A stretch of DNA of 64,000 nucleotides from NCBI GenBank assembly GCA_002393945.1, contig DGSO01000001.1, forward strand, positions 568 through 64,567, read 5' to 3'. The notes beneath the pieces were generated by a model. The model was not told where the DNA came from. It worked only from the letters and a program-made list of their open reading frames with translations, and ran no database searches. Shown piece by piece: positions 34,443-41,601 of the stretch. The first letter of the stretch is position 1. Every line of letters starts with the position of its first letter. A program made the position numbers and the translations under genes. Origin of the DNA: Bacteroidales bacterium UBA4360. Its GTDB lineage: Bacteria; Bacteroidota; Bacteroidia; Bacteroidales; UBA932.

Positions 34443-34678
34443 TTACTTTCCGAAAATATCCGAATGAGTACCTGTATTCAACATTAGAAGAACAAGTTCA
34501 GTATCATTTTATTCCCACACAAGAAGCCAGTCCGGCTTAATATGACATTCCCATTCACCTACACGGTCACCCGATAACTTATGAGGTCTGAACTCCTTTG
34601 GCAAAGATCCTGTCTGAGCAAGAAGAGTTATTACACCTGTCTTTTTTTAAACTGGTTAGTAAACTACACAGTATACAT
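34443..34678 (-). pseudogene. Broken YafQ-type mRNA interferase toxin gene
   Basis: Reading down the minus strand from an ATG at 34676-34678 gives MYTV, a TAG, FTNQFKK. After a frame shift and loss of about 15 codons come GVITLLAQTGSLPKEF, RPHKLSGDRVGEWECHIKPD, WLLVWE, a TAA, then NDTELVLLMLNTGTHSDIFG and the final stop at 34443. The LSGDxxGxxECHIxPDWLL and TGTHSDIF segments are the hallmarks of YafQ/RelE-family toxins, including the catalytic histidines. Two in-frame stops and a deletion make it non-functional. It starts 3 bp after the antitoxin-like gene, the usual antitoxin-toxin order. Confidence 0.8.
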
Positions 34679-34681
34679 AAA

Positions 34682-34876
34682 CTATGAGTTCAAGGCATTG
34701 AACAACTCCGGAAGCGAATCAAAACTTTGAACCTTCCCTTCAGCAGCCTCCTTTTTTGAGCGCTCATATGCCGAAAGCTTCTTAGGCCCGGACACAGTCC
34801 AACCCATTTTTTTAGCAAGAAGCCGAAATGTCGCCCTTTCGGAAGAAGGAACTTGTATTGTATATTCGTAGCTCAT
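34682..34876 (-). CDS. Antitoxin-like small protein (partner of the broken YafQ toxin)
   Basis: This encodes 64 residues from the ATG at 34876 (MSYEYTIQVPSSERATFRLL); a further upstream start adds an unlikely hydrophobic stretch. The N-terminal beta-strand plus helix (VPSSERATFRLLAKKMGW) and the basic-to-acidic C-terminal helix (YERSKKEAAEGK, then SLPELFNALNS) fit the small type II antitoxins found next to YafQ-type toxins. The frame is intact although its toxin is not. The islet is visibly more AT-rich than the genes around it, which suggests transfer. It could now serve only as a repressor or as an anti-toxin against a relative elsewhere. Confidence 0.65.
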   Translation of the reverse strand: MSYEYTIQVPSSERATFRLLAKKMGWTVSGPKKLSAYERSKKEAAEGKVQSFDSLPELFNALNS

Positions 34877-34931
34877 AATTAAAAAAAATAAAACCCTCTT
34901 CGCAAAGTTGCAAAGAAAAACCGATATCTCC

Positions 34932-34963
34932 AAATTGCGGTAAGCAGTATGTCAAAGAGCGTG
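34932..34963. repeat. Inverted repeat, right arm, flanking the antitoxin islet
   Basis: Contains TGCGGTAAGCAGTA, the reverse complement of the core of the left arm (34395-34429), 56 bp upstream of the antitoxin ATG. Confidence 0.6.
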
Positions 34964-34970
34964 GGAGATT

Positions 34971-34998
34971 GTCATTTCGAGCAACGTCGAGAAATCTC
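34971..34998. repeat. REP-like palindrome (ATTTCGAGC...TCGAGAAAT)
   Basis: An imperfect palindrome with arms ATTTCGA and TCGAGAAAT. Elements reading GTCATTTCGAGC followed by GAGAAATCTC are scattered widely in intergenic regions of Bacteroidota genomes. It lies 3 bp from copy B of the 39-bp hairpin. Confidence 0.65.
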
Positions 34999-35001
34999 CT
35001 T

Positions 35002-35040
35002 ATTGGTACCCCGGGCGCCGGTCAGGGCGCCTGGGGTAAA
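35002..35040. repeat. 39-bp identical hairpin repeat, copy B
   Basis: Identical to 29686-29724. It begins 8 bp past the stop of the giant GLUG gene at 35049, the same relative place as copy A behind the other GLUG gene. Confidence 0.85.
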
Positions 35041-35048
35041 TATACATA

Positions 35049-38000
35049 TTAGAAGGATGTTACGACGACAGGAGGGTTGGTTATCGATGAAGGGACAGCA
35101 CCGCGACCGATTACGTAAGTCTCCATATTCGCATCTGTAACTACAGTACCACGACATTTAGTACCGGACATGACTTGACAACCAGTAAAGGTCCAATCTT
35201 TAGATCCGGATTCTGAAGATGCAAAAAGACCAGCAACCTGTGCTGCATTCCCGGAGCCGACGATATTGATTCCGGACTTGCCCACGTTGCAATTGGTCAT
35301 TGTATTCATGTTTGTACCACCAGAACCGACAATACCTCCGGTGTAGCAGTTCGGGGAAGAGCCCGTAGACTGCACGCCGCCGGTATTTGTAAGGTTGGAT
35401 ACTGTAGCGATATTGATATAGCCTACAACGCCACCGACTGCACCGCTTTGGGAATTGTATCCACCGGCCTTCCTGTAATACACAATCTTTCCATGATTCT
35501 CGCAGCCGGAAGGATTCTGGTTAGCATAGCCGACGACACCACCAAGACGCGTCCAGCATTGGTTATACACAGTGATGGCTCCACGGTTGATGCAGTCGTT
35601 GAAGATCTTTCCCGTTCTGGCCGCATCGTTACCGGCTCCACTGGAAATACCTCCGACATAGGTAACAATAGACGCTGAACTGGTCGATTTCATATTCTCA
35701 GACTTTCCCCCGGCGTCCGGGCAGTCGATTGCACCGGTATTCTCACAACCAGTAATAGTCTGGGCACCGTTTGCCGTGAATCCGCCATGGACTCCACCGA
35801 TATACGCAGCTTTGGATATGGTGATATTGCGGATGCCAATTTTGCCTGCGTTTTTGGTATAGTTGAAACTGGCAGCTGCTGTTTCTACACCAAGAACACC
35901 GCCTACATAAACATTGGTATATTCGCCATCTTCAACCCAAATTACTCCGCCGGAGAGGTTCTGCGCGTAATCCAGAGAAGTGGAAGCGTTGTTGGCCCAA
36001 GCGCATACTCCGCCCACGGCAGCCCTTGCCGAGGCTGAATGCTCGTAAACCTCGCCGTTGTTGTAATTATAATTGTCGGCGTCTCCTGAGATTGTATTGG
36101 CTCCGGAAGCGGATGCAATGAGGCCGGCGACACGTGCACCGGGAGCGGTGGCTTCTGTGTTGGAACCGATTCCGCTATTCTCTACATCACCCTCATTGTA
36201 GCAGGTCACATATACCGAATTGGCTGAAGACCAGCCGACAAGGCCTCCGACAGAGACATTGTAACCGTCCTTGGAATTACCCGAATTATTAACTGCGCCG
36301 CTATTGTAGCAGGATGTGATCGTCTTCCCACTGTTGAGACCGACAACACCGCCGATGTTCACATCCTCGTCAGACAAACCGCTGTTGGAGATTTTGCCCT
36401 CGTTGTGGGAGGAAGTCATAGCTGCGGAGTTGGTACCAGCAATACCACCGATGGAAATCCATCTGCCATTGCCGGAATTACCGCTGTTGCTCACATTGCC
36501 GGTATTGTCACAATCGGAAATCGCAGCATCGCTTTCGGATGTAATGCCACCGATGTAAAGGTATCCGTTGCAATTTGCAGTATTGCTTACATTACCAGTA
36601 TTGTGACAATCACTGATAGCGGAACTACCGTTGTTATATCCGACTATGCCACCGACCTGGAGATAAGAATCCGCTCCGGTTACCGGGCAACCGTTGGTAA
36701 CGGCACCGCTGTTGGTAGAAGCTGAAATGTTGGACTCTCCGCGTCCGACTATACCGCCAATAAAGAAGCTCTTTGCAGAGGTGGAGCCACTGGTGGCAAC
36801 TACGTCACCAGCATTGTTGCCGGAGACCTCTGCCGAATTAAGACCAACTACTCCTCCAATATAAGACTTATCCTTGGAAGTGAGCCCGGAGACAGTAATA
36901 TCACCGTCAGCAAGGTTATTGTTGCCACTCATTGCTCTGGTATTGTTACCAACGATACCACCAAGATAGAGACTGGTGCAGGTAAGGCTGGTAACGTTAA
37001 TCTTTCCAGCATTTGTGGTATTGTCAAGAACGCAACGCAGACGACCGGTAATACCGCCCACATTCACGTACTTTTTGGACTGCGCCGTAGTATTGACGAC
37101 AACTGTTCCGTAGTTCGTTGCAGGAGCAGAACTGAATTTACCGGAAACTGTGATATCTGCACTGTTGGGCGTATCACTAACCAAACCTCCGACATACGGA
37201 TTCTGGGCATCGTTCTTGCCCGAGAACGTAACCGTACCGCCGTTACTGGAATTGATAATCGAACCTTCTGTACGTCCGGCAACGCCACCGAGATATGAGT
37301 AACCGTTAGAGCCGCCAATCTCCTGAGCCCAGGTAATATTGCCTGTATTGAGACAGTCGCTGATGCTTGCACTGGCTTTGGCCAGATTACCAATTATACC
37401 ACCCGTACCATAGAAATCATTCGATGACGGGCTGAAAGATCCGCCTACATTGATGGTCATTGCATTGGTGCAGGAAGAAATGATAACACTCTCTGCATTG
37501 GTATATGCAACAATGCCTCCAATGTATAACGGACTCTCCGCATTGGTACCAGTGTACGTGAGTGTTCCGCCAGTAGTACTACAATTGGAAATAGAAGTAG
37601 TGACACGAGATACGATACCACCGATGAAAGTGGTGCCGGAACTTCCTTCCATTGAAGCGTTGATGGAACCGCTGTTGGTGAATTCCGTGATGGAAGCACC
37701 TTCGTTGCAACGCCCTGCGACACCGCCAACAAAAGTAGCATCTGGACCGGCAGCTGCTGCATTTACCGTACCCGCATTGGAGAGTCCTGAATAAGTGCCG
37801 GATTCACGGTTAATACGGCCAACTACACCGCCCTGGCAAAGGTAGGAAGTCACGGTGCAAGCTTCTGCGGTAACAGCGCCGTCGCTGGCATTGGTGCAGG
37901 ATTCTATTGTACCCTTACCCATACCGAGGACACCGCCAAGTTGGAGTGAACCACCGGTGGATGCGGTTGAAGTGACCTTCACAAGGCCATGGTTGACGCA

Positions 38001-39557
38001 GCCGCTCATGGTTTCGGCCTTCTCTACCTGATAGCCGAGGAGACCGCCGATGTAGATATTTTCTGCAAACTGGGCGGCGCATATGACAGTACCGTTGTTT
38101 GTGCAGTTGGAGATGTCGCCCTGGTAGGAGATGCCTTCACCGCCCTTCTGGGTACGGCCCACAACGCCGCCGATGGAAGGCTGGTTGCCATTAGTTACGC
38201 CATTGTCAGCAAAAGTGACTGCAGCATTGTTGGTGCAACCGGTAATTGTTCCACCTCGGTTATTACCCACCAGACCGCCGAGCTGGCTGTTTCCGGCAAG
38301 GGCTGCGGAAGGAGTCCAGGTAATGGAACCCTGGGCGGTGCAGTTCTGCAGGCCGGGAAGGTCATCCACCTCGGAAGAAGGAATAATCTGTTTGGCGAAG
38401 ATACCCCAGTTGAGGTCGTCGGAAGCAGTAACACTAATTGTTGAATTAAGCGTAAGGTTCTTTACAACGCCCTTGAGGTTGGCGAACATGGGCTTGGTAA
38501 GGCCGCTTAAGGTCTTGCCGTTGCCGTCGAACGTGCCCTTGTAGTCCTCGATGGATTCGAAGCTGCTTGCGATGGAGGAAAGGTCGATGGAAGCTGCAGA
38601 CGGAGTAAGACGGGCATTGAGGGTCTTGTTGCCACCCGCGACTGCGGAAACGAACTCCTGGAAGGTTGTGGCATTCCATATCTGCTTGAGGTTGACTTCC
38701 GTTGACGGGACATACTTCACTGTGCTAAACTCGCGTACCTTTCCTGCCTCAATAGTCTTTTTGTCGACTTCGGTCATGACATACAAGGTCATGCGGCCAG
38801 ATGAATTGTCCACAATTTCAAGGGTAATACCGCCTTCGTAAGTACCAGCAGGGACCGCAACGTAGAACACGAAGGGGGTGTCGCTGAGCTGGATGTGGCC
38901 ACCGAAATTATAGTTGATGCTTCCGCCGGCGCTTGCAGGGTTAAGACTGCCGTCCAACAGGCCGTTTGAGCCGGCACCGATAGTGAAGTTGCCGGAAAGC
39001 GACTTGGTGCCGTCGGCGGCAGTAAGGGTGACGGAGTCAATCTTTTTATCACCGGTGAGGGAGAACTTCAAAAGAGAACCGAGGTGGGAGAAATTGACAT
39101 TGTCTGCCCTTGCGGCAAGGGATGCGTACATGGGCATTGCTGCAGGATCGAAACCACCTTCGACGTAGGCCTGGTTTGCAGGGAAAGTTACCTGGTTGCC
39201 CTGGCCGGATACGCCGCCGTACAGGAAGTTGTAGGGTGCTGCAAGGTTGTTCACCTTGAATTTAGCGGTTGCAGTTGCATTGCCGCTTGCCGGTGTAAAC
39301 TCGGTGGCTGCGGTGCCGTTGAGGGTAATGACATCACCGTCGCTCCAATAGACGGGATATGAAGATCCGTCCTTGGCGCCAAGCGTAGTCTTGGTCTCGG
39401 GGGACGCCGGAACGTTCAGCACGACGGTAATCTCGTCCTGGCCAAGCAAATCCTGGTCGGGTACGATGAACTCATCGGCGCCGGCGATTTCTTTTGCACA
39501 ACCTGCTGCAAGTGCGGTCAGTGCTATAATTGCAAAATATGTGTAAATCTTTTTCAT
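35049..39557 (-). CDS. Giant GLUG-repeat surface lipoprotein with fimbrillin-like N-terminus
   Basis: This encodes 1,502 residues with a lipobox (ALAAGC). The fimbrillin-like part (about 45-300) has KTTLGAKDGSSYPVYW and SDGDVITLNG. The remaining ~1,200 residues are some 25-30 GLUG-type repeats of about 40 residues. Each has a GGxxGxxxGxIxxCxNxG pattern (for example LGGLVGNNRGGTITGCTNNA, IGGVVGRTQ, VGGIVGYNNGSSAISDCHNT) and would form a long beta-solenoid stalk. No FN3-LAEDF module and no enzyme domain are present. It is probably an adhesin or glycan-binding surface protein. It lies 12 bp behind an EEP gene, in the same operon. Repeat-rich coding sequence makes assembly errors possible here. 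Confidence 0.85.
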   Translation of the reverse strand: MKKIYTYFAIIALTALAAGCAKEIAGADEFIVPDQDLLGQDEITVVLNVPASPETKTTLGAKDGSSYPVYWSDGDVITLNGTAATEFTPASGNATATAKFKVNNLAAPYNFLYGGVSGQGNQVTFPANQAYVEGGFDPAAMPMYASLAARADNVNFSHLGSLLKFSLTGDKKIDSVTLTAADGTKSLSGNFTIGAGSNGLLDGSLNPASAGGSINYNFGGHIQLSDTPFVFYVAVPAGTYEGGITLEIVDNSSGRMTLYVMTEVDKKTIEAGKVREFSTVKYVPSTEVNLKQIWNATTFQEFVSAVAGGNKTLNARLTPSAASIDLSSIASSFESIEDYKGTFDGNGKTLSGLTKPMFANLKGVVKNLTLNSTISVTASDDLNWGIFAKQIIPSSEVDDLPGLQNCTAQGSITWTPSAALAGNSQLGGLVGNNRGGTITGCTNNAAVTFADNGVTNGNQPSIGGVVGRTQKGGEGISYQGDISNCTNNGTVICAAQFAENIYIGGLLGYQVEKAETMSGCVNHGLVKVTSTASTGGSLQLGGVLGMGKGTIESCTNASDGAVTAEACTVTSYLCQGGVVGRINRESGTYSGLSNAGTVNAAAAGPDATFVGGVAGRCNEGASITEFTNSGSINASMEGSSGTTFIGGIVSRVTTSISNCSTTGGTLTYTGTNAESPLYIGGIVAYTNAESVIISSCTNAMTINVGGSFSPSSNDFYGTGGIIGNLAKASASISDCLNTGNITWAQEIGGSNGYSYLGGVAGRTEGSIINSSNGGTVTFSGKNDAQNPYVGGLVSDTPNSADITVSGKFSSAPATNYGTVVVNTTAQSKKYVNVGGITGRLRCVLDNTTNAGKINVTSLTCTSLYLGGIVGNNTRAMSGNNNLADGDITVSGLTSKDKSYIGGVVGLNSAEVSGNNAGDVVATSGSTSAKSFFIGGIVGRGESNISASTNSGAVTNGCPVTGADSYLQVGGIVGYNNGSSAISDCHNTGNVSNTANCNGYLYIGGITSESDAAISDCDNTGNVSNSGNSGNGRWISIGGIAGTNSAAMTSSHNEGKISNSGLSDEDVNIGGVVGLNSGKTITSCYNSGAVNNSGNSKDGYNVSVGGLVGWSSANSVYVTCYNEGDVENSGIGSNTEATAPGARVAGLIASASGANTISGDADNYNYNNGEVYEHSASARAAVGGVCAWANNASTSLDYAQNLSGGVIWVEDGEYTNVYVGGVLGVETAAASFNYTKNAGKIGIRNITISKAAYIGGVHGGFTANGAQTITGCENTGAIDCPDAGGKSENMKSTSSASIVTYVGGISSGAGNDAARTGKIFNDCINRGAITVYNQCWTRLGGVVGYANQNPSGCENHGKIVYYRKAGGYNSQSGAVGGVVGYINIATVSNLTNTGGVQSTGSSPNCYTGGIVGSGGTNMNTMTNCNVGKSGINIVGSGNAAQVAGLFASSESGSKDWTFTGCQVMSGTKCRGTVVTDANMETYVIGRGAVPSSITNPPVVVTSF

Positions 39558-39569
39558 AAGGCCGTTCGA

Positions 39570-41438
39570 TTAGTCGAGGGTGATTGTACAGACAACAGGA
39601 AGATGGTCGGAAGGAGTACAGGTAACGGAGGGTTCCTCATCATCACCATCCGGATCAAACTCGTAGGTGGTGCGGATGGTCTTGTAGGTAGTAGCCGTGC
39701 AAGCACCCTGAGTCATGATATGATCTATCCTGCGCTCGGGATGGTTCTTGCAGAACTGCAGAATAGAGTACAGGTAATTGAGACCGGTACCGGACTGCGT
39801 GCCTGAATATGTCTGGTAGAATGAGGCGAGGTTGCCTGCGGCATTCACTGTCTCATAGGAATCGCTCCAGTACTCTTTGAGCTTGTTATATCCTGCCTCG
39901 GCGGTGTTGCCGGGAGCTGCGTTCATATCGCCCACCAGAATCCTACGGTTAACGGCGGTCTTGCTGGCAGCGAAGGCATTGACGCCGCCTGCCATGTTGA
40001 GGTTGCTGGTACCGCTGCCGCCGTCCTGACCATAAGTAGGAAGTTGGGTTACGAAGAAGTAGAACTGCTTGCCGGAAACCTTATGGGTGAAGAGTCCCCA
40101 GACGACATATCTGTTGGGGTCGCCGGAATCGGAGTCGCTGCTTGTAGAATAAGAATTACTGTTTATCCTAAGCCATGCCCTGCCTGAGTCGTTCAGGGTA
40201 AGGATGGAGGACTTGTAGGCAAATCCGTTGCAGTAGTGGTAGTTTCCAGACTTAGAACCCGGGAAGTTGAGTTTCCAGGTGTATGCGGCGCCCTGTGCCG
40301 TGGCAAAATCCTGAAGGGAATAAGTCTGCCCGGAGGCATACATATCGTCTCCAATTTCCTGGAAACCAATAAGGTCTGCTGCGGTGTTGTAGATGGCCTG
40401 TCCAAGAGCAACATGCATTTCCGAGCAATCCTTGACGATGGCGTTCGCGGGACGGGCAATCTTGCCGTTGCTGTCTCCGGTAGTGGCTGCAGCGGGACGG
40501 TTGTCATCGTCCAGACGCATTACGTTGTATGTAGCTACAGTGATGGACGGAGGAGTTGCCGTGGGTTCGCCGCCATCCTCCGCCGTGAGTTCGCCAATAG
40601 AAAGGAGGTTCTCCGTGCGGCCTGCGGCGTAAGCCTTGCTATCAAACGCAACAATCTTGTTGCCCGCAAGGGTGTAACCTGTGCCCCAGAACTTCAGGCG
40701 CATGAAGGCACCGTCAGCCTGGTACACCAGGGCCTCGACCCCGGCTGAATAAGCCTGGGCAGGAAGGGCAATATAAAAGAAGGTATCCGTTCCGCTAAGG
40801 GTAACGTCGCAGTCGTAAGTGAGGCTGCCCGCGCTTCCGCCGGTGAATGCTCCGGTAAAGCCGTAGGCGTCTGTCGCAAGGGTGAAGTCACCGAAGAGTT
40901 TCTCGCCGCCAAGGCTGTTAAGGACTATCTTGTCCAGCGTGGCGCTGCCGTTAAGGGCAAAGCGGATGAAGCCGCAGAAATTGCTCAGATGCGCACTGTA
41001 AACTTCTCCGGACTGGACTGCGTTGCCGTAGGCGGCAGCCGCAGCGCCGTCAAAGCTGTCCGCCACATAGTTCTGCACAGCAGGAAGGCTTATGACATTC
41101 TCCGACGTAGTGCCGGGATAAAGCACCTTGTAAGGAGCGGTAAAGGTTCCGGACACGGTGAAATCCACAGCCTTCTTGCCATTGTCTCCGGGGGAAACAG
41201 CGGCTGAAAGAGTACCGTTCACGGAAACCTTGTCACCCTCATTCCAGAGAATGTCAAAGTTGCCGGCGCCGTCATCGGCACCGAGAGTGGTCTTGGTGTC
41301 CGCGTCCGCACCGGGAAGTGCGGCACTGAGCACAAAGACAGGTTCAGGATTAACCAGCGCTGGTTCCTGAGAGCATGACAACAGGAGAAGCCCAGCCATG
41401 GCGGAGATAACGCCCAAGTTAAAAATTCTCTTAATCAT
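39570..41438 (-). CDS. Fimbrillin-like N-terminus fused to EEP domain with a His-to-Gln change, lipoprotein
   Basis: This encodes 622 residues from the ATG at 41438 (MIKRIFNLGV, lipobox LLLLSC), preceded by a strong GGGAGGAGAG site that decides the start. The fimbrillin-like domain (about 25-290) is almost identical to that of the gene at 27810-29669. The EEP domain (about 300-622) has YNVMRL, GFQEIGDD, GDMNAA, RRIDHIM and SDHLPVV, but reads VTQLPTYG where its paralogues have VTHLP or VTHFD. The codon at 40044-40046 is CAA (Gln). That position is a catalytic histidine in the EEP family, so this copy may be weakly active, altered or a binding protein only. A 41-codon gene precedes it. Confidence 0.87.
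   Translation of the reverse strand: MIKRIFNLGVISAMAGLLLLSCSQEPALVNPEPVFVLSAALPGADADTKTTLGADDGAGNFDILWNEGDKVSVNGTLSAAVSPGDNGKKAVDFTVSGTFTAPYKVLYPGTTSENVISLPAVQNYVADSFDGAAAAAYGNAVQSGEVYSAHLSNFCGFIRFALNGSATLDKIVLNSLGGEKLFGDFTLATDAYGFTGAFTGGSAGSLTYDCDVTLSGTDTFFYIALPAQAYSAGVEALVYQADGAFMRLKFWGTGYTLAGNKIVAFDSKAYAAGRTENLLSIGELTAEDGGEPTATPPSITVATYNVMRLDDDNRPAAATTGDSNGKIARPANAIVKDCSEMHVALGQAIYNTAADLIGFQEIGDDMYASGQTYSLQDFATAQGAAYTWKLNFPGSKSGNYHYCNGFAYKSSILTLNDSGRAWLRINSNSYSTSSDSDSGDPNRYVVWGLFTHKVSGKQFYFFVTQLPTYGQDGGSGTSNLNMAGGVNAFAASKTAVNRRILVGDMNAAPGNTAEAGYNKLKEYWSDSYETVNAAGNLASFYQTYSGTQSGTGLNYLYSILQFCKNHPERRIDHIMTQGACTATTYKTIRTTYEFDPDGDDEEPSVTCTPSDHLPVVCTITLD
40555..41342. repeat. 788-bp direct repeat, copy B (fimbrillin-like module)
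   Basis: The partner of 28804-29591. Same strand and reading frame, same length, no insertions or deletions, 11.75 kb apart. Confidence 0.85.
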
Positions 41439-41454
41439 GGTTCTCTCCTCCCTT

Positions 41455-41580
41455 TTAATCTGAGTCGTCGTCAAATTCTCCCCTCTCCAACAAAAGCTTC
41501 TCTAAGGAAGTAAGGCAAAGAGTATACTCCATCTTTACCGGAGTAAGTTCTGCCACGGGTTTAACGTAATCCTTTTTCAT
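41455..41580 (-). CDS. 41-residue acidic-tailed small protein (Y-x2-P-x-A ... C family)
   Basis: ATG at 41578-41580, TAA at 41455-41457. The protein begins MKKDYVKPVAELTPVKM, has a cysteine 17 residues after the Tyr (TLCLTSLEK) and ends in an acidic tail (RGEFDDDSD). It shares the Tyr-x2-Pro-x-Ala-x11-Cys core with the 54-residue protein at 34176-34340. It has no signal peptide and no known function. It lies 21 bp after the preceding lipoprotein gene and 16 bp before the fimbrillin-EEP gene, so it belongs to the operon. Both members of this family precede a gene with a fimbrillin-like N-terminus. Confidence 0.65.
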   Translation of the reverse strand: MKKDYVKPVAELTPVKMEYTLCLTSLEKLLLERGEFDDDSD

Positions 41581-41601
41581 AATTGGCTATTATATAGTTA
41601 A

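Noticed and set aside
34331..34540. Plus-strand open frame of 69 codons in the toxin-antitoxin islet
   Set aside because: It is antisense to the toxin remnant and to the start of the 54-codon gene, with no family resemblance.
35049..39557. Regularly spaced similar units that could be taken for a CRISPR array
   Set aside because: The units are in-frame GLUG protein repeats of variable sequence within one open frame, without constant DNA repeats, and no cas genes are present.
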